A stretch of DNA of 64,000 nt from Thermoplasmatota archaeon. GTDB lineage: Archaea; Thermoplasmatota; Thermoplasmata; Lutacidiplasmatales; JAMCUS01. A model generated the notes under the pieces. That model was not told where the DNA came from, did not search any database, and saw nothing but the letters and a program-made list of their open reading frames with translations. A program made the translations under genes and the position numbers. The stretch is taken from the NCBI GenBank assembly GCA_023379385.1, contig JAMCUS010000028.1, positions 1 to 64,000 on the forward strand, in the 5' to 3' direction. Every line of letters begins with the position of its first letter. Positions within the stretch are counted from its first letter, which is position 1. Below, in pieces: positions 26,469 through 35,381 of this stretch.

Positions 26469-27737
26469 ATGGATAAGGAGATACTAAGACTGGTAATAGC
26501 AGATCAAAGGAAAATCATAGAGGAACGATTCAAAAACAAGGACATAATTATTAGAAACTCAAGCAAAGACATATCGTTGAAACATCCTACGGCATTAGTT
26601 ATTCTTGGCGTAAGGCGGTGCGGCAAGTCGACGCTTTCGCAGCAGCTGCTCATCGGATCAAAATTTGGGTACATAAATTTTGACGATGAAAGGCTTTTGG
26701 GTGTCACAGAAAAAGACCTCAACGTAATACTCCAGATATTTTATGAACTGTACGGCACAGATCTTGACAATATAATACTCGATGAAATACAGCTGGTTCC
26801 AGGCTGGGAACCATTCGTAAGCAGATTGCGTGATACGAAAAAGGTCATTGTGATCGGTTCTAGCTCTAAACTACTTAGCGGAGAACTATCAACGCGATTG
26901 ACCGGCAGGCACTTGGATCTGCTACTTTTTCCTTTCAGTTTTAGTGAGTTTCTATTCTATAAAAAATGGGCAATACCAAAAGCATTCTCCACTACAGACA
27001 AAGCTAAAGTCGTAGGATTGTTAGATGAATATATCTCCTCAGGTGGTTTTCCAGAACGATTTACGCTTGGCAGACAGATTGTAAGAAACATATACACCGA
27101 CATATTGACTAAGGATGTTGTTATCAGGCACAAAATAAAGCACATAGATGATTTGAGGCAGGTGGCACGCTTCCTGGTTTCTAACAGTGCAAAAGAATTC
27201 ACATATTCATCGTTGAGAGACATAACAAAAGCCAAGAACGTGATAACGCTTTCTAATTGGGTCAGGTATCTTGAGGAAGCGTACCTTCTATTCAAGGTTG
27301 AGCGATTCTCATACAAATTGAAACAAACAATTTTGGCACCAAAAAAGATATACTGCGTAGATAACGGCATTATAAGTGAGGTAAGCCCCGAACCAACAGA
27401 AAACAAAGGAAGATTGATGGAGAATGTTGCTGCTATAGAGCTAATTAAAAAAAGTAAAAACGAAGCGGGATTCGACTTATTCTACTGGAAGGACCACAAA
27501 GGAAGAGAAGTAGATTTTGTTGTCAAAAAAGGAAGGAATGTAGAGCAATTGATTCAGGTTACGTACGCTTCTAGTAGCGAAGCAATTGAAAAAAGAGAGA
27601 TAGATTCGCTGATTTCTGCTTCTGAAGAGCTGGGATGCAAGGACCTTCTTGTACTTACTTTGGATTACGAAGGTAACTTAACCGCAGGTGCAAAAAAGAT
27701 ATCATGCATACCACTTTGGAAATGGCTGTTACCATAG
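26469..27737 (+). CDS. AAA ATPase with DUF4143 domain
   Basis: A 422-residue protein of the same family as the one at 7874 but only distantly similar. Walker A is VILGVRRCGKSTLSQQ (about 44-59), Walker B is NIILDEIQLVPGWEPF (about 98-113), and VIVIGSSSKLLSGELSTRLT follows. The DUF4143 half has GRLMENVAAIELIKK, then FYWKDHKGREVDFVVKKG, a PD-(D/E)xK-like arrangement (E...D...ExDFVV). No established function; these genes are typical accessory DNA in acidophilic archaea. The start ATG sits right behind the palindromic region. Confidence 0.82.
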   Translation: MDKEILRLVIADQRKIIEERFKNKDIIIRNSSKDISLKHPTALVILGVRRCGKSTLSQQLLIGSKFGYINFDDERLLGVTEKDLNVILQIFYELYGTDLDNIILDEIQLVPGWEPFVSRLRDTKKVIVIGSSSKLLSGELSTRLTGRHLDLLLFPFSFSEFLFYKKWAIPKAFSTTDKAKVVGLLDEYISSGGFPERFTLGRQIVRNIYTDILTKDVVIRHKIKHIDDLRQVARFLVSNSAKEFTYSSLRDITKAKNVITLSNWVRYLEEAYLLFKVERFSYKLKQTILAPKKIYCVDNGIISEVSPEPTENKGRLMENVAAIELIKKSKNEAGFDLFYWKDHKGREVDFVVKKGRNVEQLIQVTYASSSEAIEKREIDSLISASEELGCKDLLVLTLDYEGNLTAGAKKISCIPLWKWLLP

Positions 27738-27794
27738 ATATCTGAGAAATAATTTAAACTAAATTCCCATGAAAACAGACGAAAAACATGAGGT

Positions 27795-27920
27795 TGAGGA
27801 TTTGACAGGCTAAGAGAACGGGATAATTCAATAAAATCTTCAAAAATTCATGCTCAAAAAATTAATTTTTTAGTTTAAAATGTCTGTTTTTTAACATTCT
27901 CTTACTGCTGTATTGAATAA
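27795..27920. repeat. Copy 1 of a dispersed ~125-bp repeat (IS end)
   Basis: AGAACGGGATAATTCAATAA and AATCTTCAAAAATT recur at 32320-32445, with weaker similarity for another 60 bp. This copy lies just upstream of a decayed DDE transposase, so it is probably that element's left end. The second copy is solo. Confidence 0.55.
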
Positions 27921-27989
27921 ATCCAGCATAATATCTTTTAATTCCATCCAAACCTTATCCGTTTATACTGGGTACTATTGCTTTGCGTT

Positions 27990-28330
27990 TTTGAAAAAAG
28001 GTTTTATATTTTTTATACTCGTATATTTAATGATAGAGATTCCTGTTTATCAAGGACCTGACACTTTTAATTCGTTAATAAATGATTTTGAGCCGTATTT
28101 CAATAGTTATAAAGGTTTTAACCAGTTCAAGGGTCTTGTAAATGCCAATGGTAGTTAGCGATTCAAGATCCGTAGCACATTTGAATGGAATAAACATAGA
28201 TCATACAAATCAATCAAATCTGAACAGGTTTATCAGTGTATGCGATAAGCGACGGAGAGAAAGAGATGATAACAGAGGTACCAAAAAAAGCAAGAATATT
28301 GAACGAGAAACTTAAAACGAACTTATTCCC
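27990..28330 (+). pseudogene. DDE transposase N-terminal remnant (IS4/IS701-like)
   Basis: Frames joined by a shift read VYQGPDTFNSLINDFEPYFN, YKGFNQFKGLVNANG, then SDSRSVAHLNGINIDHTNQS and NLNRFIS. This order (fold-back helical domain, 'RSV..LN', 'S.LNRF') is that of the N-terminal domain of IS4/IS701-type transposases. The catalytic domain is missing. The family name is my best guess. Confidence 0.55.
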
Positions 28331-28403
28331 TGAAAACAGGAATTAAGGGTATAAAATCGCAAAACAATATTTTTATATATCAAATTTATGCTATAAAAAT
28401 AGA

Positions 28404-28994
28404 ATGGTCTTTATGATGAGAGCTGAAGAATGGGTAGGTGGTAAGTCATTTTTGATGATACTAAATAAAGCAACAGACGAGGTTTGTGATTATTTAAAAT
28501 TAGATAAGGACATGCCCAATTTTCAAACTAGGCTGTACAGGAATTTTAATTTCAGCGGTATGGGTTTCGGCGCAATACCCACTTATGAGGTCGTTAAGGA
28601 GCCGATTGTCAATGAATTGATTCACAGTCAGTTTAAACAGTTAAGTCAGTTACCATCCGTCAAATCTCTCATAGAGACTATAGGTAAGTTCAGGAGAATA
28701 CTAGAAGTAAATCAAGAACCCGAAAAATTACAGAAACCACCGATTCCAGACAATTTTGAGGAATGGACTGTTTGGTATCTGTTGGTATATACACTGAAAG
28801 AAAGATATTCGTCTAATTATGACAACACTATTGGAAAAAGATTCATATCATACGTGGAATCATATATTAGAAAAGAGCCTATTCGATTCAATGTTGGGAT
28901 TTACTTAGAATTTTTTGATATTCCAGGAGAAGATTTTGTTGAACTTTCACCTGTATTTTTTCTAAGAAGACTTACTTCAGAAGAAAGGTCTTGA
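28404..28994 (+). CDS. N-terminal half of an Apea-like HEPN protein, ended by an in-frame TGA
   Basis: A 196-codon frame (MVFMMRAEEWVGGKSFLMIL onward) of mixed helical sequence, with no motif of its own. Its TGA at 28992-28994 is followed in the same frame by 11 open codons and the ATG of the next frame, with no other stop for 268 codons. The two frames therefore look like one protein of about 464 residues interrupted by a single nonsense codon. Start ATG 28404; a second ATG is three codons in. Confidence 0.55.
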   Translation: MVFMMRAEEWVGGKSFLMILNKATDEVCDYLKLDKDMPNFQTRLYRNFNFSGMGFGAIPTYEVVKEPIVNELIHSQFKQLSQLPSVKSLIETIGKFRRILEVNQEPEKLQKPPIPDNFEEWTVWYLLVYTLKERYSSNYDNTIGKRFISYVESYIRKEPIRFNVGIYLEFFDIPGEDFVELSPVFFLRRLTSEERS

Positions 28995-29027
28995 CTATGT
29001 TCAAGTCCTGATTCATATTTATCCAAC

Positions 29028-29798
29028 ATGAGAACATCAGTCATTCCTTCAGACATTCAGTATATTGGTTGGAGACTAGATAGATATTGGATGCAAAATT
29101 GGTCAAGTCAAATGAGTGTAGATACTTCACAGCACAATTTGGTTATGTCTCTCATGAGGTGTGTAAATCCTAGTCCTATTTTTTATAGGGCTGTAACTTA
29201 CGATTTTGGTGATTGGAGGAATAAAGATTCTCTTTGGGATTTCTCTACTGGTGTGCATCCAAACATAATTTACAATTCACCCCACAACTTTTCGAAACAA
29301 GATATTGAAATGGTCAAAAAATATATGGCAAAGTTCTTAAAATATTTCTCAGATGATAGGCTCAAACTCAGAATTGGACTGTCGAGATTTGATAAGGGAT
29401 GCCTAGATAGAGATTTCGAAGACAAGTTAATCGATTATGTAATAGCCTTGGAGTCAGTCTTGATAAAAGATGCTGGATCTGATCTAAAATTAAGGTTTTC
29501 GTTAAGGGGCGCATCATTATTAGGCAACTCACCGGATGAGAGGTCCGAACTGTTCGCAATATTAGGTAAAGCCTATAATGCCAGAAATTCTCTAGTTCAC
29601 GGCTCATCGAAGACGGATTTGACTAGAGTTGACATTAAAACCTTATCATACATAGCTGGTCGTGTGATACTTAAGATGGTAGACTTATCAAGCTTAAATG
29701 AGAATAGGGAAAAAATTATTGAAACACTTAACAATTTCTCATTATCAAGAAAGGAGAATGAAAGTGTTGACGATTTCTTGTCAAGGACTCTGAGCTAG
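29028..29798 (+). CDS. Apea-like HEPN domain protein (C-terminal half)
   Basis: A 256-codon frame. FEDKLIDYVIALESVLIKDA (about 124-143) and LKLRFSLRGASLLG lead to AYNARNSLVHGSSKTDLTRV, in which RNSLVH is the R-x4-H signature of HEPN ribonucleases. This is the Apea-like HEPN pattern found in many defence and abortive-infection proteins. It shares frame with 28404-28994. If the upstream TGA is real and not read through, this part could be made from its own ATG. It is surrounded by IS remnants and an ATPase gene, i.e. an accessory segment. Confidence 0.65.
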   Translation: MRTSVIPSDIQYIGWRLDRYWMQNWSSQMSVDTSQHNLVMSLMRCVNPSPIFYRAVTYDFGDWRNKDSLWDFSTGVHPNIIYNSPHNFSKQDIEMVKKYMAKFLKYFSDDRLKLRIGLSRFDKGCLDRDFEDKLIDYVIALESVLIKDAGSDLKLRFSLRGASLLGNSPDERSELFAILGKAYNARNSLVHGSSKTDLTRVDIKTLSYIAGRVILKMVDLSSLNENREKIIETLNNFSLSRKENESVDDFLSRTLS

Positions 29799-29856
29799 GA
29801 AGCATATTCTCCAATAGCCCGAACCTGAGGTAACAAAAAGGAAATGAGAAGTGGAC

Positions 29857-30312
29857 TGGTTCAGACCATCTTCATATTGGACAATATAGTATTAGAATAT
29901 ATATTAATAATGAAATACAATAAAGGGGGTCTGAGGAGAATTCAATGAAAAATCATACAATTGATGAAAAATACAACACAGTAATGGAACTACTACTGGG
30001 CGGTTCTCCTACTGAGATCTGTAGATGATACTCTGTATCTTCATCTCAGCTCTACAGGTGGAAAGATAAGTTTATAGAGGGTGGTAAACATGGTCTCAGT
30101 CAGGGTGTAAGAAACGAATATTAACATGAAATGGCACAGATGAAATCCATAATAGGTGATCTTACCATTGCTAACGAACTTTTAAAAAAATCTACGGAGG
30201 AAGGATATAAAGAATGGAAAAAAGATATAAAGCAACAAAAGATAGGGAAGAGATGAGAATAAACGTATAATAAAAATTCTCAAAAAGTGTCCAATAATAG
30301 ATGGGGCAGATC
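29857..30312 (+). mobile_element. IS3-like element with internal deletion
   Basis: Left end: GGTTCAGACCATCTTCATATTGG. Right end: CTCAAAAAGTGTCCAATAATAGATGGGGCAGATCA in outline. CATCT, then ATTGGACA, is shared by the two ends in inverted orientation. Between them an OrfA-like frame reads MKNHTIDEKYNTVMELLLGG, SQLYRWKDKFIEGGKHGLSQ and IGDLTIANELLKKS, with stops, then jumps into the extreme C-terminus of OrfB (KRYKATKDREEMRINV). The catalytic core is deleted. Fragments of the same element lie at 7318 and 9299. Confidence 0.75.
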
Positions 30313-30320
30313 AATACGTT

Positions 30321-31280
30321 ATGAACAGATTAACACGTTCCTTTGAATTCCAAATAACACCGGTTCCGCCGTATAATTTTGACCTAACCGCCAGACGACC
30401 TACCGGTTGGTCCCTGTTCACTCCTTTTGAAATCTATGAGAATGACATATTATGGACGGCGACACACTTAGACTCCACTTTAGCTGGGATTAAACTGTCA
30501 TCAAACGGGAGTGTAAGCAACCCGAAAGTGTTAGTGCGGATATTCTCAAGAAAGGAACAGAAGCCGGACGAACAGGAAAATGTTAAGAGGTTGATCGGGA
30601 AGGCTCTGGGAGCTGATCAGGATTTGAGTGAATTCTATGGTATGGCGCGTAAAGATAGCATATTGAAGCACGTGATTGATGATCTTTATGGTATGCATGA
30701 TACTTTCTCGATAACGATCTTCCCAGAAGCCGTGCTAGCTATTCTTCTTCAAATGGCTCCGCTCAAAAGGAGCAACGAGATGATGGCTTGTTTTATACAG
30801 AAATACGGAGAAGTGACGGAATTCGAAGGTAAGAAGATTCTTGCCTGGCCCACTCCAAAAAGAATATCTAAAGTAACGGATAGAGAACTCGCAGAGAATT
30901 GCAAAGTGGGTTATAGAGCCAAGAATATTGTTAGTCTTGCCAGAAAACTTGCAAAAGGTGATTTTCCTACATCGGAGCAGATCCTGGAGATGGATCCTGA
31001 CGAAGCTAAAAAAATGCTGCTCGAGTTACCTGGCATAGGTGATTATTCGGCAGATATAATAAACCCTCACGGTGGTTTTCCCATTGACGTGTGGTCCACC
31101 GAGGTTTTTGCTAAACTCTTCTTTGACAAGAAACCGCATAATAACAGGGAGGCCGTGGATAAGGTGAAAAATGATGGTTTAAAGAGATGGGGGAAGTGGT
31201 CATGGATGGCATTTTACTATATTGTGCAGGATCTACCAAATCTATCCAAAAAGTTAAAAAAAGATTTGCGGCTTTCATAA
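30321..31280 (+). CDS. HhH-GPD DNA glycosylase (AlkA/OGG-like)
   Basis: A 319-residue base-excision repair glycosylase. The helix-hairpin-helix is MLLELPGIGDYSADII (about 233-248), followed by FPIDVWSTEVFAKLFF with the catalytic aspartate about 20 residues later, as in HhH-GPD enzymes. The N-terminal 100 residues (PYNFDLTARRPTGWSLFTPF) form the beta-fold typical of AlkA/OGG1 relatives. Substrate (alkylated or oxidised purines) cannot be told by eye; no C-terminal iron-sulfur cysteines. It begins 9 bp after the IS end, so its native promoter may have been replaced. Confidence 0.8.
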   Translation: MNRLTRSFEFQITPVPPYNFDLTARRPTGWSLFTPFEIYENDILWTATHLDSTLAGIKLSSNGSVSNPKVLVRIFSRKEQKPDEQENVKRLIGKALGADQDLSEFYGMARKDSILKHVIDDLYGMHDTFSITIFPEAVLAILLQMAPLKRSNEMMACFIQKYGEVTEFEGKKILAWPTPKRISKVTDRELAENCKVGYRAKNIVSLARKLAKGDFPTSEQILEMDPDEAKKMLLELPGIGDYSADIINPHGGFPIDVWSTEVFAKLFFDKKPHNNREAVDKVKNDGLKRWGKWSWMAFYYIVQDLPNLSKKLKKDLRLS

Positions 31281-31352
31281 CATGGAAAATGTGTTCAATT
31301 TTCGTATTTCCTTAAAACCTTAATCGAATCCAGACCGGTTCAATTCATCAAT

Positions 31353-32201
31353 TTAATTTTTTCCAGTTTTCTGTGCGGTTAATAGATCCTCTGTATTAAC
31401 CTTTTCACCACTGAGTAGCTTCTGTAATACATCATCATAGGATGCAACTTTATCCTCCTTTTCTTTGTTTTTCAGTACTCTGACCATTTTATCTATATCA
31501 TGAATATTATTTATGCATTCAATGTGTTTCTTATGCTCCTCATCCGCCTGAATTTTTATTTTTATAAATTCTTCCTGCGCCTCATCAATCTTCTTTCTCA
31601 GCTCATCTACACTTTCGTATATCTTCATCATTTGTTCATGATACTCCTGTGCTAAATTTGCGTTTTCATTAACCTGTTGATGTGCATTTTCTGATTTCTC
31701 TTTTGCTTCTTCAAGTTTTTTTGCAAGTTCATTTATCTCTGGATCCCTGTATAACGATTCATTGGCCTCTTTTATCTGTGATTGCAACCTGGATATAGAC
31801 TGAACCAGCTCATCTTCCTTCTGCTTTGTCAGGACTGAGGTCATTTGTTTGAATTCCAGTTCCTTTAACTCTTTTTTCAGCTTCCATAAAGGTGTGCCGT
31901 TCTTTGGCTGTTTTTCCTTTTTCATATTTACAAGATCCTCTTCAAATTGAAGCGAAGCTCTATACCATTTACTTCGTTCATTCTTTTCATTTTTTACCTT
32001 TTCATTATATTCGTCTCTTAATACTCTCAATTTATTTGCCTCTGAAATAAGGTCTTTCAACTTATTGTTAAAAACATTACGTTCGTTTAACCATTTTTTA
32101 GCTTCGTTGTTAAGCTTATCCCTTTTTTCTTTATGCAATTCAGCTTCCTTATTTTCAAGTTCACGTTTGACTTCAAGCTCCTTTAAAGCGTTATCCACCA
32201 T
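31353..32201 (-). CDS. Archaeal coiled-coil protein (COG1340-like)
   Basis: A 282-residue, almost entirely coiled-coil protein rich in Glu and Lys (LEVKRELENKEAELHKEKRD, then KKWLNERNVFNNKLKDLISE). Spacing and composition match the conserved archaeal coiled-coil family COG1340, whose role is unknown. The C-terminus (SYDDVLQKLLSGEKVNTEDL) is a short conserved tail. It is single, facing away from the next genes. Confidence 0.7.
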   Translation of the reverse strand: MVDNALKELEVKRELENKEAELHKEKRDKLNNEAKKWLNERNVFNNKLKDLISEANKLRVLRDEYNEKVKNEKNERSKWYRASLQFEEDLVNMKKEKQPKNGTPLWKLKKELKELEFKQMTSVLTKQKEDELVQSISRLQSQIKEANESLYRDPEINELAKKLEEAKEKSENAHQQVNENANLAQEYHEQMMKIYESVDELRKKIDEAQEEFIKIKIQADEEHKKHIECINNIHDIDKMVRVLKNKEKEDKVASYDDVLQKLLSGEKVNTEDLLTAQKTGKN

Positions 32202-32319
32202 TTAAAAACCTCATACAACTAGGATTTATAAAATAAAAGACTTTTTCACATATAAGTTTTTTGTTGACTTTTTGCGTTACGACGCCATCTATAACAAGCT
32301 AACGGTTTAGTTTGATAGG

Positions 32320-32445
32320 CAGTAATAGAACGGGATAATTCAATAAAATCTTCAAAAATTTACGTTCAAAAAATGTTTTTTTAGGACAAAAACATACTGT
32401 TTTTGGTATTTCCTTACAGCCTGTTGAGAGTAAAATGTATATTTC
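32320..32445. repeat. Copy 2 of the dispersed ~125-bp repeat (solo)
   Basis: Matches 27795-27920 (AGAACGGGATAATTCAATAA and AATCTTCAAAAATT). No transposase is attached. It lies in the 383-bp spacer before the long coiled-coil gene; the rest of that spacer shows no gene. Confidence 0.5.
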
Positions 32446-32584
32446 AAGTTTATAAAGTTTATGAAGTGTATGATATTATAAAGGATACTGCTGTTGTCTC
32501 ATATAAAACCGTTTTTACTGAAGATATACAAGATATAAAATTGATTCAATATATATTTAAGTATGGTATGTATTTCTATAGACC

Positions 32585-34918
32585 ATGGATGATTTCATTC
32601 CAATAAATCCAGTAGGTAAAGTTACAGAGAAGTTGAACCTTAAAACTGACGATATAGAGGAAACACTGTTAAAAGTATTTGAATCAAACTTTGAAGGATT
32701 CATTAACTATGAATACGATAAGAAAAAAAAAAAAGATTACGGAACCATTTTTCTTATTAATGGAATACCAAAATTAGCATTTTTTTATAGCAATGATAAC
32801 AAATACGTTGGAATAACTGCTTTACAAAAATTCGTTAATGCCATACTTTCAGATGATGGAACGGTTACACTGTATACTACAAAATACCCTTCAAGTTCAG
32901 TTATTGCTGACGACATAATTAAACAATACAGTGATTATACAATACCTTCTCTTGAAGGCCACTGGTGGAATTATGTAATGGATGATGTAAATAGTGAGAG
33001 TAATGACGAAAATTATGATGACAATAACCTTTCAGATAAAGAAACATTAGAACTTAAAGTTCAGAATGAAATGTCCAATCTTCATAAAGAGATTGAGGAT
33101 CTGAAAAAAAATACCTCTTTACTACTGGATGCTTTATCTAAAAGATCTAAAATAAGTAGTTATGGTTCTGGTCCTGAAAAAATAATGGAGATGCAAGCTG
33201 CTAAAAAGGGATCTGTAAATGAAATAAAAGACGAAATAGGATTACGAAAAATTTCTATAAAAGAGAATGACCTCAAAAAAAGAGAGGAAATTCTACAGAA
33301 AAGGGAGGAGGAGCTAAATCAACAGCTTCAATCCATAAAAAATGAGAAGATAGAACTTGAAAAGTTGTTTCAGGATATAAAACTGAAAAATGAAAAGAAC
33401 TTTGAAGATAAAGACGATATAAAAAGAAGAATTGATGAACTCTCTATTATAGATGTAAACTTAGCAAAAAAAGAAAATGATCTTAACCTAAGAGCTGAAG
33501 AACTTGACAGAAGGGAAATGATGCTAACACACAAAGAAGAGATTTTTAACACCATGGAAGAAGATATGAAAAAAAGAAATGAAGAGATAGCTAAGAAAAC
33601 AGATGACATGTTAAAGGAGGAAAATAGATTACGCGAAATTATAGATGACATAGGAAGAGAAAAGAGAGAGATTGAAAAGCAATATAATGTAATTTCAAAA
33701 GAAAAGGATCTTATTGAGAAAAAAAAAGAAAAACTAAAAATAGAATCTGATGCCATTCAGCAATCTACCAAATCCCTGCAGGAATACATGGAAAAAGTAA
33801 GTAAAGAATATAACAGCCTTACTATAGCCAGGGACATGGTAAGAAAAGAAACCGAAAAACTAAATGAAAAAAATAGGGAATTTGAGGATAAAACCAAGAT
33901 AATCGATGAAAAGGATAGAGACATTACAAAAAAGATTAAAGATTACGAAGAGATGCAGAACAAACTCAAACAATTTGAGGAATTCCTTAATAACAAGGAA
34001 TCAGATCTCAAATACAGAGAGCAGATACTGACAGAAAAGGAGACACGGAGTAATGATCGTGAGATGGTTGCAAACAGAGAGATCGAAAAATTAAAAAATA
34101 GAGAGATCGACCTCAAACATATGGAGGAAAATTTATTAAAAAGAGAAACTTTATTAAAGAACAGAGAAAAGGAACTGTTAGACGAGGTAGCTATACTAAA
34201 TAATCGTGAAAAGGATTTTGAAAATAGAAAAAGCGCTTTACTTCTGGATATAGAGAATAAAAGAGAAGCTCTGGTAGCGGATATAAAAAACATGCTGGAT
34301 AAAGACAATGAAATAACAAAAAAAGAGGCTATGTTGAGCAATACTGAGAAAACCATAGAACTGAAATTAAAAAAATTACACTCTGTAAGTGAAGATTGCT
34401 CGAACAGAGAAAAGGAAATTGGTAAAAAAGAAGAGGCTATTAAAAAAAGACTGGAAGAAATTGATGAACTGAGTTCTAAACTGAAAAAGGATAAAGAGGA
34501 CTTTGATAAAATAAAAAATAAAAATATAGAAGAACTTGAAAAAATGAAAGAGGAAATCAATAAAAAATTAGAAAAAATAACTGCTAAAGAAAATGATCTA
34601 AAGATAATGCTCACTGAAATTAATAATTCTAAAAAAGATATAGAGATAGCTAAAAATGAAAATATTATAAATGAAGAAAGATTGAAAGAATTAAGCGAAT
34701 CACTGAATAAACGTGAAGAAATGATATTATCAAGAGAAGAAAATATTAAGAAAGAGGCCGTTGCTTTACAGATGAGGGAAGATTCTATGAATGCACTTTT
34801 TTCTGAAAGGGAAAATGCTGTAAAAATAAAGGAAGAGCAGATGAAAGCAATTGAGGAGAATATCAAAATCAAGGAGAAAGAGATTAAAAAATTCATGGAG
34901 AATTTAAATGAGTTATGA
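32585..34918 (+). CDS. Large coiled-coil protein with small N-terminal domain
   Basis: A 777-residue protein. Residues about 1-125 form a compact domain (SNFEGFINYEYDKKKKKDYG, then IFLINGIPKLAFFYSNDNKY) reminiscent of DUF2226/DUF4388-type sensory domains; that match is tentative. From about 150 to the end the chain is a continuous coiled coil with irregular repeats centred on NREKEL/KREE-type motifs (for instance KNREKELLDEVAILNNREKD). No ATPase domain, so it is not SMC. A scaffold or cytoskeletal role is plausible for a wall-less or S-layer archaeon; this is inference. The start lies behind a TATA-like ATATATTTAAG at about 32550. Confidence 0.7.
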   Translation: MDDFIPINPVGKVTEKLNLKTDDIEETLLKVFESNFEGFINYEYDKKKKKDYGTIFLINGIPKLAFFYSNDNKYVGITALQKFVNAILSDDGTVTLYTTKYPSSSVIADDIIKQYSDYTIPSLEGHWWNYVMDDVNSESNDENYDDNNLSDKETLELKVQNEMSNLHKEIEDLKKNTSLLLDALSKRSKISSYGSGPEKIMEMQAAKKGSVNEIKDEIGLRKISIKENDLKKREEILQKREEELNQQLQSIKNEKIELEKLFQDIKLKNEKNFEDKDDIKRRIDELSIIDVNLAKKENDLNLRAEELDRREMMLTHKEEIFNTMEEDMKKRNEEIAKKTDDMLKEENRLREIIDDIGREKREIEKQYNVISKEKDLIEKKKEKLKIESDAIQQSTKSLQEYMEKVSKEYNSLTIARDMVRKETEKLNEKNREFEDKTKIIDEKDRDITKKIKDYEEMQNKLKQFEEFLNNKESDLKYREQILTEKETRSNDREMVANREIEKLKNREIDLKHMEENLLKRETLLKNREKELLDEVAILNNREKDFENRKSALLLDIENKREALVADIKNMLDKDNEITKKEAMLSNTEKTIELKLKKLHSVSEDCSNREKEIGKKEEAIKKRLEEIDELSSKLKKDKEDFDKIKNKNIEELEKMKEEINKKLEKITAKENDLKIMLTEINNSKKDIEIAKNENIINEERLKELSESLNKREEMILSREENIKKEAVALQMREDSMNALFSERENAVKIKEEQMKAIEENIKIKEKEIKKFMENLNEL

Positions 34919-35030
34919 TCGTTACGTAATAAAATCTCATTATAGGTTATACAGCAATACATATATATGGTTGTAATATGTGTTATTTATTCTATATTAA
35001 AAGGGTACAGGCTTTGACCGAATGGAGTGA

Positions 35031-35348
35031 ATGAATATGGCACCAAATTTAAGTGTATCTAAAGAGACAGAGGATATGTTGAACGATTTTAAACCTCTTT
35101 TTGAGGCTATAATGGAAAAAAAATTTTCAAATGATTCATATGTAAACACCATAATTCAACTTGGAATTCAGAAGCTTTTCAGGGAGATCATACCATCCGA
35201 TGATGAATGGGAGGTTATAGAACTCATATTTAAGAAAAATAGAAAATTTTTATGTAGCCTTGTCACTGAAGTTTTTATAAATAGTGAAACGAAAGATAAC
35301 ATGAAAAGAAAAGAGATAAAGACAGCTATCCAAAAATATATAGGATAA
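35031..35348 (+). CDS. Hypothetical small helical protein
   Basis: A 105-codon frame (or 103 from ATG 35037, which is better spaced from GGAG at about 35024). NLSVSKETEDMLNDFKPLFE recalls the start of ribbon-helix-helix-type proteins but the rest (DEWEVIELIFKKNRKFLCSL) is not recognised. It follows the coiled-coil gene by 112 bp and is convergent with dph5. Function unknown. Confidence 0.55.
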   Translation: MNMAPNLSVSKETEDMLNDFKPLFEAIMEKKFSNDSYVNTIIQLGIQKLFREIIPSDDEWEVIELIFKKNRKFLCSLVTEVFINSETKDNMKRKEIKTAIQKYIG

Positions 35349-35381
35349 ATGCTAGATTATTCCATCTAAACATGTAATGAA

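Noticed and set aside
28404-29798. Selenocysteine at the in-frame TGA
   Set aside because: No SECIS-like hairpin was seen nearby and the family has no known selenocysteine; nonsense mutation is simpler.
32585-34918. SMC/Rad50-type ATPase
   Set aside because: The coiled coil is long, but no Walker A, signature or Walker B motif is present.
33370-34962. Ser/Phe-rich long minus-strand frames
   Set aside because: They are antisense shadows of the Lys/Glu-rich coiled-coil gene; the composition is explained by the complementary codons.
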